A stretch of DNA of 64,000 bases, taken from positions 124,001 to 188,000 of the forward strand of contig JAIZWL010000001.1 of the NCBI GenBank assembly GCA_021498125.1. The letters run 5' to 3'. The notes beneath the pieces were generated by a model, which was not told where the DNA came from, ran no database searches, and saw nothing but the letters and a program-made list of their open reading frames with translations. The DNA comes from Candidatus Thorarchaeota archaeon. GTDB taxonomy: Archaea; Asgardarchaeota; Thorarchaeia; Thorarchaeales; Thorarchaeaceae. This document shows, piece by piece, positions 7,872-19,806 of this stretch. Within the stretch, counting starts at the first letter, position 1, and the number at the start of each line of letters is the position of its first letter. The translations under genes and the position numbers were made by a program.

Positions 7872-10187
7872 TCAATTTTGATGAGTGGGATATTTCGTTC
7901 GTAATAGACGTTTAATGGCACTTGCAATCTTTGGCCCTACGCCTCTCACTCTCTTCAACTCTTTTTCATCCGTGTTAAAGATCTGTTCGAGGGTTCCAAA
8001 CTCCTCAAGTAGTGCACGTGATATTACCGTGTCCACCCCTGGAAATCCTGACAGAATATATTCTAGTGTCTGTGCATCACTTGCCTTTCTCTCCCCAGAC
8101 CTTGTCCTGAGAGTCTTTTTCTCCTCTCGCTGTTCAATCACTGCTATTCGGTATAGCAATTGTGCAGTCTCCTCAAAGTTCCTAGACCATAAAATTGGGA
8201 TCTGCAGGCGAATCGCTATTGACGCTAATGCACCATATATTGCGGCCGGATTCACTGCTCGCAGCCCAATGATCTGCTCCCCCTCAATGATCAGGACTGG
8301 TCTTCTATATGCCGCACGTAATGCACTCAGCTGGGTAAAGAGGCGACCATCAATTAACGATTGGATGAAATCATTGGCCTCCTTTCTCTCTATTGCAACA
8401 TCCTCTGAGGCAACATAATCTCCAATCTCAAGGGTCTCTCCTGAGATCTCTATATCTAGTCGTGCAAGTTCTCGTGCCACCCCTGTAGGCAGCTCACGCG
8501 AGTCCACAATCAATCGCACACGCCCCTCGGAAGAGGCTCGTGGTGAAGTGTGTCTAGTAGCTTTGGTCTCGGTAGTCTCTTCTTTCTCTTCTTCCTCCTC
8601 CACAAAATCCTCAAGATTTGTTTGAGTCTCGTCCATGGTGTCTTCCACCTCCCTCAAAGTTGATGCCATTCGTTTTAATTTACTAATTACACTCCAATGG
8701 TAAAACTCGTCATGAGTCCCCCTCGCCACAAAAATGATGACACGTCCCGGAGCGTGACGCCCTGTTCTTCCGCGTCTTTGAATATATGGTACGATTGATG
8801 GAACACAGTCATAAAAAACGACAAGATTGCACTCGGGGATATCGAGGCCCTCTTCTCCGACTTGAGTTGCCACAAGAACATTGAACTCGTTGTTCCTAAA
8901 GCCCTCGAGAACCTGGACTTGTTGTTTTTGACTAAAGCCCTTATCTAAACTTCGGGAACTCTGTCCGACAAACCTGCTGACACGGGCCTCGTCCAGTTGC
9001 CCCAAAATATCTGCGATCTCAATTGCAGTGTCACGAAACCTCGTGAAGACCAGTATCCTGGAGTCTTTATCTACAGATAATTGCTCGCTCACAATTTCGA
9101 GAATCATGTCCGCCTTGGGGTGTCTATGCCCCTTTGCAATCAGTGCCTGAAGTAGGTTCTCAAACTGCTTAAACTCGGAACGAGTGATCAGATCCTTTAC
9201 ACCTTTTGAACTCCGTTTGTTCCTGATCTCCTCGTACATACCCTGAATATACCGCAATGTTGGGGCAAGTCCTTGAGTGCCGACAAACTCGAGAAGCCCA
9301 TTGACTCTTAGAGCAGCAGTGAGATTTCTGATCATTATGAATAGATGTTTAGGTGGTTTGGTAAATGTTCCAATCTCTCTGCGAATCGAACCTTGCAGGT
9401 CAAGTATCTCTCTCTTACTCAATCTTCGCGGGTTAGAGAGCGAGTATCCATAGTTTTTCAGTGGGGCTATGTAGACGTTGAGTAGATCGTAAAGAATGTC
9501 CCGTAGCACCTCTATCTCTGATGGTAAGGTGATGTATCTGACATCGCTGTCGATAGATACGATATATTCCCGCACATCTGGACTATTGGTGTCACGGATC
9601 TCAATATTGTCAAGCCTAAGGTTTTCACATACCGTCTTTACCTGTTCCGCATCGTGTCCTGGTGATGCAGTCAGCCCCAGAGCGCGTCTGTGTTGACCAT
9701 GTTTTTCATACATCTCTGCAACAAACGTATAGGCATAGTTCCCAACTCCCCTATGTGCCTCGTCGAATACTATGAGTGATACATCATGCAGGTCATACCT
9801 TCCCTGAATGAGATCATTTTGAAGTGCCTGTGGGGTCATTGCAATGACCGTGCTTTGTTTCCAGATATCACATCGATCTGAGGGGCTGTCCTGACCGGTC
9901 AGGCAGACGATCTTCTCTTCGGGAATATCAAGTACACGTCTCATAAACCGTGCTTGTTGATCCACTAAGGGTCTTGATGGCGCCAAAAACAGAATCTTAC
10001 TGTCAGGGTACTTGTCAATTCTATATGCGGCAACTAGTGCTGCTATTACCGTCTTGCCTAACCCTGTGCTCAGAATGACTAGAGTGTCTTTTTGCGCGGC
10101 GGTCTTTGCTATATTTACCTGATACTTTCTGAATTCAATGGCCTGTTTTTTGATCAGAGCTTGTTTGATGTATGACACTTTAGTCAC
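7872..10187 (-). CDS. hef: Hef helicase/nuclease (FANCM/XPF family)
   Basis: Processes stalled replication forks and branched DNA. The protein has 771 residues, close to euryarchaeal Hef. N-terminal SF2 helicase: STGLGKT Walker A (40-46), DEAH box (142-145), and the late motifs QVGEEGLDIPE and QRRGRTGRHAPG. A charged acidic linker follows ([13 protein letters not shown]). The C-terminal ERCC4 nuclease (about 556-690) keeps the catalytic pattern VDSRE, GDY (589-591) and ERK (600-602), and tandem helix-hairpin-helix motifs end the protein (SGFPGVDTVISRAL, VRGVGPKIASAIKRLL). Both halves look intact, so both activities are expected. Starts GTG. The upstream 198 bases separate it from a divergent PRC-barrel gene. 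Confidence 0.95.
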   Translation of the reverse strand: MTKVSYIKQALIKKQAIEFRKYQVNIAKTAAQKDTLVILSTGLGKTVIAALVAAYRIDKYPDSKILFLAPSRPLVDQQARFMRRVLDIPEEKIVCLTGQDSPSDRCDIWKQSTVIAMTPQALQNDLIQGRYDLHDVSLIVFDEAHRGVGNYAYTFVAEMYEKHGQHRRALGLTASPGHDAEQVKTVCENLRLDNIEIRDTNSPDVREYIVSIDSDVRYITLPSEIEVLRDILYDLLNVYIAPLKNYGYSLSNPRRLSKREILDLQGSIRREIGTFTKPPKHLFIMIRNLTAALRVNGLLEFVGTQGLAPTLRYIQGMYEEIRNKRSSKGVKDLITRSEFKQFENLLQALIAKGHRHPKADMILEIVSEQLSVDKDSRILVFTRFRDTAIEIADILGQLDEARVSRFVGQSSRSLDKGFSQKQQVQVLEGFRNNEFNVLVATQVGEEGLDIPECNLVVFYDCVPSIVPYIQRRGRTGRHAPGRVIIFVARGTHDEFYHWSVISKLKRMASTLREVEDTMDETQTNLEDFVEEEEEKEETTETKATRHTSPRASSEGRVRLIVDSRELPTGVARELARLDIEISGETLEIGDYVASEDVAIERKEANDFIQSLIDGRLFTQLSALRAAYRRPVLIIEGEQIIGLRAVNPAAIYGALASIAIRLQIPILWSRNFEETAQLLYRIAVIEQREEKKTLRTRSGERKASDAQTLEYILSGFPGVDTVISRALLEEFGTLEQIFNTDEKELKRVRGVGPKIASAIKRLLRTKYPTHQN

Positions 10188-10385
10188 TTGACCACGCCTC
10201 AGATGTGTTCTTTATGATTTCTATACAAGTTCACCATATAGTTGGTTGACGTTCCTATTTCATCTACCAGATTTCATGTATTCGCTTGGCTTTATCGCTG
10301 GCAGAACATTACTGTTTGTATAGGTATCACGTAATACTCAGGGTAAAAAGTTGGATGTGGAATTCAATATCAGGAGCAAGTGACA

Positions 10386-10721
10386 ATGACAACTAAAGAG
10401 GCGTTACCCAGCATCGAGGCTGAACTGTATGAACTGAGTATGCCCGGAAGACTTCTGGGTAAAGAGGTCCTTGACAGCCGAGCCCGTCGAATAGGAATTG
10501 TCCGTAGCATTCGAATTGGTCTGCATCCAACTCGATCAGAACTTATAGTCAAGGGCGCTGAGGTCGAATTTCCCGTAGACTTTTCAAAAGTGGAGACCGT
10601 TGGCACTGTGATTCAGCTCAATTCTGAAGTCAAAGATGCGGAAGAGATCGAAGTGCACGATGTTATTCGTCTTCAAAAGGAAGTGCTCGATGATATTCGC
10701 AGTTATCTTGGGGGCCCATGA
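10386..10721 (+). CDS. PRC-barrel domain protein
   Basis: A 111-residue protein with a single PRC-barrel-like fold: LLGKEVLDSRARRIGIVRSIRIGLHPTRSELIVKG, a small beta-barrel found in RimM-like RNA-processing factors and in archaeal stand-alone proteins. Here no partner domain is attached, so its function is open. AGGAG at 10372-10376 suits ATG 10386 (9-base spacing); GTG at 10380 is too close. It is followed by deoxyribose-phosphate aldolase after about 60 bases. Confidence 0.7.
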   Translation: MTTKEALPSIEAELYELSMPGRLLGKEVLDSRARRIGIVRSIRIGLHPTRSELIVKGAEVEFPVDFSKVETVGTVIQLNSEVKDAEEIEVHDVIRLQKEVLDDIRSYLGGP

Positions 10722-10782
10722 TTCGCGTCGCTTTCGAAGCGGTTAATAGTGCTCTCATGTTCGGTGCATTGGTGCATCACGA

Positions 10783-11448
10783 ATGGAGCTAACTGTTACC
10801 AAATTGGCACAAATGATTGATCATACGGAACTCAAACCCGATGCTACTGAAGAGCGAATTCGTAGTCTTTGTTCCGAGGCTGTGGCACACAAATTTGGAG
10901 CTGTCTGTGTTAATAGCCATAATGTTGCCATTGCAGCCGAGGCCCTAAAAGGTACAGAGGTTAAGGTGTGCAGTGTTATTGGTTTCCCCTTAGGTGCCAT
11001 GATAACTGATGCTAAGGTCTGTGAGACCCGTGCAGCAGTCAAGAATGGTGCCGCTGAGATCGATATGGTGCTGAATATTGGTGCCTTCAAGTCGGGTGAT
11101 TTTGAAGCAGTACGATCTGACATTGCTGCGGTAGTAGAAGGTGCATCTGGTCATACCGTTAAGGTCATTCTTGAGACCGGGTATCTCACTACCGATGAGA
11201 TTGTACAAGCCTGCAAGATCTGTGAAGATGCAGGTGCTCACTTCGTAAAGACATCAACAGGGTTTGGTCCACGTGGTGCGTCTGTAGATGATGTCAAAAT
11301 TATGCATGAGACCGTGGGTGGGCGTCTTGGTATCAAGGCAGCTGGTGGAATTCGCACCTTTGAGGATGCACTTGCAATGATCAGTGCAGGAGCAACAAGG
11401 ATTGGTGCAAGTAAAGGTATCCAAATCTTGGCTGGTTTCCACGAATAA
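10783..11448 (+). CDS. deoC: Deoxyribose-phosphate aldolase
   Basis: Splits 2-deoxyribose-5-phosphate into acetaldehyde and glyceraldehyde-3-phosphate in nucleoside breakdown. The 221-residue TIM barrel has all signatures: IDHTELKPDAT (12-22), CSVIGFPLGA (63-72), the acidic EIDMVLNIGA (92-101), the Schiff-base lysine K156 in FVKTSTGFG, and K186 in GIKAAGGIRT. Starts ATG. The gene downstream begins 17 bases after its stop. Length and motifs are normal for archaeal DERA. Confidence 0.96.
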   Translation: MELTVTKLAQMIDHTELKPDATEERIRSLCSEAVAHKFGAVCVNSHNVAIAAEALKGTEVKVCSVIGFPLGAMITDAKVCETRAAVKNGAAEIDMVLNIGAFKSGDFEAVRSDIAAVVEGASGHTVKVILETGYLTTDEIVQACKICEDAGAHFVKTSTGFGPRGASVDDVKIMHETVGGRLGIKAAGGIRTFEDALAMISAGATRIGASKGIQILAGFHE

Positions 11449-11465
11449 TACAATCGATACTGGGG

Positions 11466-13424
11466 TTGCTTTTACTGACACGCAAGAAGAGACGAAAATT
11501 CCGAAGAGGCCATGCACCTTATCTGACTAAGATTCGTCTGTACTGGTGTGATCATTGTAATGCGCCTCGTTTTGAGAACACCCCATGTAGTGTCTGTGGA
11601 GAATTACCTCGCCGGGTGTCGATCTCTCCTCCGGGGGATCCTTTCCCCGCAATGGAGGGTCATCTCCGTCGCGTCATTGATACGGTTGACGATCAGTTTG
11701 GAGAAGGTGTTGGTTCCTCTGTATTCCCTTCTGACAAGCCCATCGTACTGAACAAGGTCTCATCTTTGGATGCAATGTATGAAGTCATAGTCGATGGATA
11801 TATTCTTGGTCGCCTTCGTTTTGAGATCCCTGATAGGCGTTACAAGTTTGTTCTCTCGTTGGAGGGAGGTCGCAGGATCTCAAAGTTCAGCCGGAGAAAG
11901 TGGGTCTCATGTTCGGATGATGCGATACCCTATCTCAAGGGTGGCGCAAATCTTATGGTGCCCGGAATAGTTGGGTGCGACTCCGAGATTGAGGTCGGTG
12001 ACGATGTCATGCTTCTCGACTCTATGGGCAGAGTCATTGGAGTGGGGATGGCACGCATGAGCGGTGAGGCTATGGCTCTTGAGCATCGTGGGTTTGCCGT
12101 TAAGATACGGGAGTTTGACGACTCTGAAGGGTCACATATCAATGCACAGACTGCTAGCTGGGACGATGTTGTACGGGCGAACGAACAGGATATTCTGGCG
12201 ATTGAGCAGGAGGCCATCCAGTTCATCAAGAAGATCACATACGACCGCAAGCTTCCTGTTGTAGTTGGATTTAGCGGTGGGAAGGACTCTCTTGTGACGT
12301 ATCTTCTTGTTGAGAAGGCTCTCGGTCACAGTCCGCCTCTCTTCTTCATGGATACGGGTCTCGAATTGCCTGAGACTGTAGCTCATGTTCATGAATTCGC
12401 AAAAGAGCATGGGGCCGACATCATCGGCGAACGTGCAGGGGACCAGTTCTGGGAGTCGGTGGAAGTATTCGGCCCACCAGCTCGTGATTTCAGATGGTGT
12501 TGTAAGGTACTGAAACTTGGTCCTGCTGCAACAGCAATTGCAGAGAAAATGGGCGGTGCTACTCTCTCCTTCATGGGGCAGCGTCGATTGGAATCATTTC
12601 AACGCTCAATCGAACCGCGTGTCACATCCAACCCTTGGGTACCTGGTCAGATATCTGCAAATCCTATTCAACGATGGAATGCCCTTGAGGTATGGTTGTA
12701 TATCTTTCGAGAAAAGACCACATTTAATCCTCTGTATACAAAAGGCTATCATCGCATGGGTTGCTATCTGTGTCCTTCATCTCCTCTTGCAGAACTTGAG
12801 CAACTTAAGACAACACATCCTGAGCTATATTCCCGTTGGCGGACAACTCTTCTAAAATGGGCAGACCGATATGGGTTCCCCCAAGAATGGGCGGATCTTG
12901 GTTTTTGGCGATGGAAGCATCTCCCTAAAGGACAGCAGGAACTTGCTAAAGGTCTTGGGCTTGCTCTGAAGAGCGATCGCGCGACCAGTTCTCAAGAATT
13001 CCGGCTTGATATCGTAAAAGGGGTTTCTCCCTGTGTCGCGTCTGGTTATAGTCTGGAGGGGCAATTCACTTCCGGAGTCGATTTTGATCGAGTCAAGCAG
13101 TTATTGCCAATCTTTGGTTCCGTAAAATCGTCAGAGGAACTTGGGGCTTTACGCGTTGAATCCGGCCCAGTAAGTATTACTCTCTTCAGTTCAGGATCGG
13201 TGGTAATACGTGGACCTGATGAGAAGACAGTTGAGCGTTATAGATCCCCGTTCGAGCGAGCTATGCGGCGTGCTCTATTTTGTCAAGCCTGTGGCTCTTG
13301 TATTCCGCAATGTAAGCAAAATGCATTATACATTGCAGATGATGGTAAGATCGCCGTAAATCCTTCTCTATGTATCAATTGTCTTGAATGTGATCTCTGG
13401 CCATGTCCTACATATTTGAGCTAG
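11466..13424 (+). CDS. Zinc ribbon-PUA-PAPS reductase-like-ferredoxin multidomain protein
   Basis: A 652-residue archaeal multidomain protein of unproven role. In order: zinc ribbon (C28, C31, C41, C44), a PUA-type RNA-binding domain (about 148-222), an adenine-nucleotide alpha-hydrolase/PAPS reductase domain with the PP-loop SGGKDS (270-275) and a cysteine-bearing CSWCCK-like segment (FRWCCKVLKLGP), and a C-terminal 4Fe-4S ferredoxin module (CQACGSCIPQC, CINCLEC). Archaeal homologues are often labelled PAPS reductase, but the PUA and PP-loop pairing is also compatible with RNA sulfur modification. TTG 11466 is the only reasonable start before the zinc ribbon. It closely follows deoC. Confidence 0.82.
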   Translation: MLLLTRKKRRKFRRGHAPYLTKIRLYWCDHCNAPRFENTPCSVCGELPRRVSISPPGDPFPAMEGHLRRVIDTVDDQFGEGVGSSVFPSDKPIVLNKVSSLDAMYEVIVDGYILGRLRFEIPDRRYKFVLSLEGGRRISKFSRRKWVSCSDDAIPYLKGGANLMVPGIVGCDSEIEVGDDVMLLDSMGRVIGVGMARMSGEAMALEHRGFAVKIREFDDSEGSHINAQTASWDDVVRANEQDILAIEQEAIQFIKKITYDRKLPVVVGFSGGKDSLVTYLLVEKALGHSPPLFFMDTGLELPETVAHVHEFAKEHGADIIGERAGDQFWESVEVFGPPARDFRWCCKVLKLGPAATAIAEKMGGATLSFMGQRRLESFQRSIEPRVTSNPWVPGQISANPIQRWNALEVWLYIFREKTTFNPLYTKGYHRMGCYLCPSSPLAELEQLKTTHPELYSRWRTTLLKWADRYGFPQEWADLGFWRWKHLPKGQQELAKGLGLALKSDRATSSQEFRLDIVKGVSPCVASGYSLEGQFTSGVDFDRVKQLLPIFGSVKSSEELGALRVESGPVSITLFSSGSVVIRGPDEKTVERYRSPFERAMRRALFCQACGSCIPQCKQNALYIADDGKIAVNPSLCINCLECDLWPCPTYLS

Positions 13425-13509
13425 GCTTCTCAGTTTTGACAAAACCTTAATTACTCCCCAATGGGCGTTCTCTCTAGAACGCTCCTACGTCGAAAGGTGG
13501 TCTTGCTAT

Positions 13510-14856
13510 ATGCTAAGTGCAATCTCGTTTAAGATTTATGAGATGCGTCGCTACCTTGTTCTGAGTCTGGTTATCTCTATGGTTGCAATTCCGATAGCAA
13601 ATATGTTTGTTATTGAGCGTGACCGTAATAGAAACGAGATGTATGGTGAGGCCTTCTGGATTTATGGGTTCAAAGTCTATGACATGACTGATCAGGAGCT
13701 TGTAGAATCACTCCCTCCAGAGTGGGGCTTCAACGATGGACAGCATACCCTCCCCTCTTATCTTGGGAATATTAAATACGAGTATCCAGTCTTTGGTCTT
13801 ATCTTCTTCGCAATAGCAGTATGGTTGTTTCCAGGGGTTAACGGTCTTCAACCTCTGTGGCTGAACTTTCTACTGGTATTGACATTCAATCTCAATCTTG
13901 TATTGATTGCAATTCTTCTTGGTGACAAGATATACAAAGTTCAATGGGCGCGAATGTTTTTTGGTGGCTATTTCGTCTATGGTCTGATTATGTCTGCCGG
14001 AGGTGGAAAATTAGAACCTATAGTCGACACGCTTCTATTAATGGCATTAGTCCTCCGCCAAGAAGGGCAACGCGGTAAGTCTATGTTTGCATTAGGTCTT
14101 GCGGTTCAGACGAAGATTTACCCTGCTATCGTCTTTCCACTAATGCTTATCGAGGCTCCTGTAGCTGCTGTGTGGTTCTTTGCGTCATTGCTTCTCACAA
14201 TTATCCCCTTCACATTATTGGGTGCAAACTTCGACTCTCTTATCAAACATTTTCTAAACACTTCAGACTACAGCAGTTACATAGTCAATCCTATGTATCC
14301 GGGATTAGGTCTAGCAAGTCCTATCCTTGGGACTGATCCCCTTCAGACATATTTCTGGCCCCCTGGATTTATTCCCATTATGATATACATCGCTTTTATG
14401 TTGCATACCCTTCCACTTTACTTGCCTAAGAAGACAGAGTTTCTGACTGCAACAATTAAGGATAAGATTCTCCTTCTAAAACCGCTCTATCTTTATCTTC
14501 TTCCAGGCATTCTCTTTGTATTTCGCTGGGTCATGCCTTGGTACCTCTTCTGGCTAGGATCCCTCATCTTTCTATTTGACGATGATGAACAGGCTATTGG
14601 ATATCTCAAAGAGATTACTATCGTGGGTCTGGTCTATTGGTTTGGAGTGACCTGTAATTGGCCCTATTTCATTAGCGGCCCCCTTGTTGATTTTATGACA
14701 CACTTCACATCAGGATGGTATACGCTCTTGGGCCTGACCCTTATGGTGGTAGTGACTGGTGTTTCTTATTTCATCTGGAAGAAAGAGTTTGAACGGCGGG
14801 AGCGAAAAGCTCAGATGTATCTCGAGGCGGAGGCGCGAGGTGAATTGATCATCTGA
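13510..14856 (+). CDS. Polytopic membrane protein, GT87-like glycosyltransferase
   Basis: A 448-residue membrane protein with roughly ten hydrophobic helices. The early extracytoplasmic KYEYPVFGLIFFAIA segment and the mid-protein QTKIYPAIVFPLMLIEAP resemble GT-C family 87 (DUF2029) enzymes, which transfer sugars from polyprenyl-phosphate donors. An acidic pair expected in the first loop is not clear to me. It probably acts in surface glycan or glycolipid synthesis. It starts ATG and is convergent with the RibL-like gene, the two stops meeting with no gap (14856/14857). Confidence 0.65.
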   Translation: MLSAISFKIYEMRRYLVLSLVISMVAIPIANMFVIERDRNRNEMYGEAFWIYGFKVYDMTDQELVESLPPEWGFNDGQHTLPSYLGNIKYEYPVFGLIFFAIAVWLFPGVNGLQPLWLNFLLVLTFNLNLVLIAILLGDKIYKVQWARMFFGGYFVYGLIMSAGGGKLEPIVDTLLLMALVLRQEGQRGKSMFALGLAVQTKIYPAIVFPLMLIEAPVAAVWFFASLLLTIIPFTLLGANFDSLIKHFLNTSDYSSYIVNPMYPGLGLASPILGTDPLQTYFWPPGFIPIMIYIAFMLHTLPLYLPKKTEFLTATIKDKILLLKPLYLYLLPGILFVFRWVMPWYLFWLGSLIFLFDDDEQAIGYLKEITIVGLVYWFGVTCNWPYFISGPLVDFMTHFTSGWYTLLGLTLMVVVTGVSYFIWKKEFERRERKAQMYLEAEARGELII

Positions 14857-15345
14857 TCATCTTGTGGTGCCATTTGCCTTGTAATACTCAATAATTCGTT
14901 TGCGGATGCGTGTGGATGAAGAGAGTCCATCCGCATCACGCTTTTCGAGTCGAACAATTTTGACAGCAAGCCCTCTCTTATCGAGTTGTTGTTGAAGTCT
15001 CTCAACATCAGTTTCCTGATCATATCCAAGTGCAATTACGTCCGGCTGTAGCACTTCCACAATACGAGCTCTATCTTGGGTTTCGTATCCAATGACCGCC
15101 CGTGTAACGGTCTTCAGAGATTCAACGAGTCTTCTTCGTTGTTCTTGTGGGAAGACAGGAGGTGCTCCACGTTCTCGTACAATTGTATCGTCTCTTGCGA
15201 TGACTACTACTAATTCCCCATCGGCTCCTGCAAGTTCCCGTGCCTGTTCCAAGTATGCAATATGTCCCAGATGCAGTATGTCGAACTTTCCGGCAGCAAG
15301 TACTTTCTTCCCCGCCATCCTGTCGACCTTCAACTTAGTCTTCAT
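14857..15345 (-). CDS. ribL: FAD synthase, archaeal cytidylyltransferase type
   Basis: Transfers AMP from ATP to FMN to make FAD. The 162-residue protein is one nucleotidyltransferase fold: GKFDILHLGHIAYLEQAREL (the HxGH motif), VVVIARDDTIVRERG, PVFPQEQRRRLVESLKTV, and LSSSTRIRKRI (the ISSTxIR-type motif), in the order seen in archaeal RibL. ATG 15345 overlaps the end of the upstream gene by 11 bases; ATG 15318, nine codons later with AAGGT upstream, is an equally possible start. Related glycerol-3-phosphate or ethanolamine-phosphate cytidylyltransferases are alternatives. Confidence 0.82.
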   Translation of the reverse strand: MKTKLKVDRMAGKKVLAAGKFDILHLGHIAYLEQARELAGADGELVVVIARDDTIVRERGAPPVFPQEQRRRLVESLKTVTRAVIGYETQDRARIVEVLQPDVIALGYDQETDVERLQQQLDKRGLAVKIVRLEKRDADGLSSSTRIRKRIIEYYKANGTTR

Positions 15346-15598
15346 CTACGGCCAGAAACTCGTGGGCCTCTGTGATAGTTTCAATTCTTCGTTTGGTCTT
15401 TGTTATCTGGCTGACATGTATCAAGCCATTGATCTCTAATTGCATAAGTGCGGTGTTCAATTCTGATGGTGCTGGTTGTCGCCCCACGATCTTCTTTAGA
15501 GCTCTCTCAAGTTCATCATCTAAAATGACACCGTGCCTCTTTTGTAAGACAGTCATAATCACATTCTTGAGAGGCATTGCATTCCATGTACTCAACAA
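15335..15598 (-). CDS. Small winged-helix-like archaeal protein
   Basis: An 87-residue protein, LKNVIMTVLQKRHGVILDDELERALKKI then SELNTALMQLEINGLIHVSQITKTKRRIE, with a winged-helix pattern in which the second helix would be the recognition helix. I do not know a named family. Start TTG 15598 is set by AAAGGAGG with five bases spacing; ATG 15577 is in frame but lacks a site. It lies 12 bases after cdc48 and overlaps ribL, so all three are one operon. Confidence 0.68.
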   Translation of the reverse strand: MLSTWNAMPLKNVIMTVLQKRHGVILDDELERALKKIVGRQPAPSELNTALMQLEINGLIHVSQITKTKRRIETITEAHEFLAVDED

Positions 15599-15609
15599 AT
15601 ATTCCTCCT

Positions 15610-17841
<2,232 letters not shown>

Positions 17842-18037
17842 TCAGAAACAGGAATGACTGTAGTTCAGGCATACCTTTTGTTCTATGTGCCTCTCGAAAG
17901 GTCAGTTAATGAGTTTATCTCTATTGTCAAATTAATTATAGTCTTATTCATTTCGCGCCAATCTCAAGGTTTCAGACCCTTATCGGAGAATATTGTATTT
18001 CTCCAGAGTAATGATTGGACTGAATTTTCGACTACTT

Positions 18038-18304
18038 TTACATTCGTGAGACCATTTCGACCTCTACTTGTGCGACACCCTCAAGGGCCATAATTGCCTT
18101 TTCGATGTCGTCTGGGCCACCCATCGATTCCTCTCGGGCAACATTCATTCTTAAAGCCTTGAGGCCAAAAGCAATTGGCACAATTTCTGTTGCGCGAACA
18201 TCAGTTCCCTCAGGAATGCTCTCCTTGATTCTCTCACGTAGGTCTTCTAGATTTACATCTACGTCTTCAGGCATAATTTTCAACGTCATGACTACTCTGG
18301 CCAT
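18038..18304 (-). CDS. ef1b: Translation elongation factor aEF1B (EF-1 beta)
   Basis: Nucleotide exchange factor that recycles aEF1A by swapping GDP for GTP. The 88-residue ferredoxin-like domain shows VVMTLKIMPEDVDVNLEDLRERI, IVPIAFGLKALRMNV and GVAQVEVEMVSRM, as in archaeal aEF1B. GGAG precedes the ATG. The gene for a zinc ribbon protein is immediately upstream (18 bases), a neighbour relationship widespread in archaea. Confidence 0.94.
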   Translation of the reverse strand: MARVVMTLKIMPEDVDVNLEDLRERIKESIPEGTDVRATEIVPIAFGLKALRMNVAREESMGGPDDIEKAIMALEGVAQVEVEMVSRM

Positions 18305-18322
18305 TAGTTTTCACTCCACGTT

Positions 18323-18490
18323 CTAAGGTCCTTCAAAACCACAGTTGGGGCATACATATTTGACAGAAAATCTTCTGCATGTTTCACATCTACGGATGGT
18401 GAATGCACCACAGTTGGGACATTCAAATTTTACACTATCCTCTTGAGGTGATATTGACCTATGACAAGAGGTGCATCGGATTGCTTTCAT
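18323..18490 (-). CDS. Archaeal zinc-ribbon protein (DUF1610-like, HVO_2753 type)
   Basis: A 55-residue double zinc ribbon: CTSC, CPNC, CETC and CPNC, eight cysteines, ending GFEGP. Such proteins are common next to aEF1B in archaea and are thought to bind RNA, though the function is not settled. ATG 18490 is taken as start; TTG codons at 18499 and 18508 are in frame and possible. It is divergent from FEN1, sharing a 150-base region that includes TTATAAG (about 18556). Confidence 0.82.
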   Translation of the reverse strand: MKAIRCTSCHRSISPQEDSVKFECPNCGAFTIRRCETCRRFSVKYVCPNCGFEGP

Positions 18491-18643
18491 CGACGACAAG
18501 GAATTCACCAGATAGTCCTTTTTCTGACTGGTTCTTTGCCTCCCTGAGGTGAGAATCTTATAAGCCTACCGAAGGTGACCGAATAATGCGGCACTCAATT
18601 GATATAGGACTTGTTCATTCTATACCTGCCGGGAGCTGATACC

Positions 18644-19681
18644 GTGGGAACCAAACTTGGCGATATAATCAAGGCGGAAGTAATCTCTCTTCAAGACTTG
18701 AGTGGGAAGGCTATTGCCGTGGATGCGTTCAATACACTGTACCAGTTTCTCTCCACAATTCGCCAGCCTGATGGCACCCCCCTCCAAGATCGAAAAGGAC
18801 GTGTCACAAGTCACCTTAGTGGACTGTTCTATCGAAATCTGAATTTGATAGAGAATGGTATCCGTCTAGTCTATGTCTTTGATGGCAAATCTCCCAAACT
18901 CAAGTCCGCTGAACAAGATCGTAGACGAAGCATTCGAGTTGCCGCCCAGGAGGAATGGGAACGTGCTCTAGAAGAGGGCCGTTTAGAAGACGCACAAAAA
19001 GCGGCTCGTAAAAGTTCACGATTGACCTCCGATATGATTGACGAGAGTAAGAGTCTTCTCACCGCCATGGGCATTCCTGTTATTCAGGCCCCCTCCGAGG
19101 GAGAGGCATTAGCAGCAGAGATGACGCGTAAAGATCTTGTATGGGCGAGTGCAAGTCAAGATAATGATTCACTACTCTATAATTGCCCTCGAATGATCCG
19201 TAATCTCTCCGTATCTGGCAGGCGAAAACGATCACGTTCCAAGTCCTACAAGATAATCTATCCCGAACTTATCGATCTCTCAATCAATCTACGTTTATTG
19301 GGTATCACGCGAGAACAACTGATTGATATTGCCATTCTTATTGGGACCGATTATAATAATAAAGTGCCAGGAATCGGTCCAAAGACTGCTCTCAAACTAA
19401 TCAAACAATACGGTAATCTTGAAACAATACAGAAAGAGAAGGGTATTGCGATGGACTTTCCACTTGAAGAGATTCGTGAGATATTCCTCAATCCCCCGTC
19501 TATAGAACTCCCTCATCTAGAATGGCATGACCCCTCTCCTGATGATATTCGGGCGATTCTTTGTACTGAACACGATTTCAGCGAGAGCCGAATTACAGCA
19601 GCCCTCGACAGACTTGGTGCGCGTCTAGAGGAGTTGGCAGAATCTTCAAAGCAGAGTTCTCTGACCGATTTCTTCGAGTAG
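18644..19681 (+). CDS. fen1: Flap endonuclease FEN1
   Basis: Cuts 5' flaps during Okazaki fragment maturation and long-patch repair. I place the start at GTG 18644, giving VGTKLGDII (the conserved post-Met glycine N-terminus) and preceded by GGGAG eight bases upstream; an earlier frame extension to 18611 is not family-like. Signatures: AVDAFNTLYQFL, VYVFDGKSPKLK, APSEGEALAAEM, ASQDNDSLLYNCP, GTDYNNKVPGIGPKTALKLI. The C-terminus SSLTDFFE with preceding KQ is a canonical PCNA-interacting peptide (QxxLxxFF). 345 residues, normal length. Divergent from the zinc ribbon gene. Confidence 0.96.
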   Translation: MGTKLGDIIKAEVISLQDLSGKAIAVDAFNTLYQFLSTIRQPDGTPLQDRKGRVTSHLSGLFYRNLNLIENGIRLVYVFDGKSPKLKSAEQDRRRSIRVAAQEEWERALEEGRLEDAQKAARKSSRLTSDMIDESKSLLTAMGIPVIQAPSEGEALAAEMTRKDLVWASASQDNDSLLYNCPRMIRNLSVSGRRKRSRSKSYKIIYPELIDLSINLRLLGITREQLIDIAILIGTDYNNKVPGIGPKTALKLIKQYGNLETIQKEKGIAMDFPLEEIREIFLNPPSIELPHLEWHDPSPDDIRAILCTEHDFSESRITAALDRLGARLEELAESSKQSSLTDFFE

Positions 19682-19806
19682 ATTCTTTACGAATCATTAT
19701 GGTTACCGTATCGTAGTTTCTGCTTATTAGAAGAGTCTTTATAGCCTGAGCATGGAATCAGTCTTGAGACTACTCACGTAGTTGTTATGAGCTGGTGTTT
19801 CGCCCG

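Noticed and set aside
7872-8418. Plus-strand 177-codon ORF within the Hef gene (7885-8418)
   Set aside because: Shadow frame of the Hef nuclease domain; same for other long antisense ORFs over well-supported genes (3999-4778, 5559-6146, 16076-16429, 45856-46380, 51507-51956).
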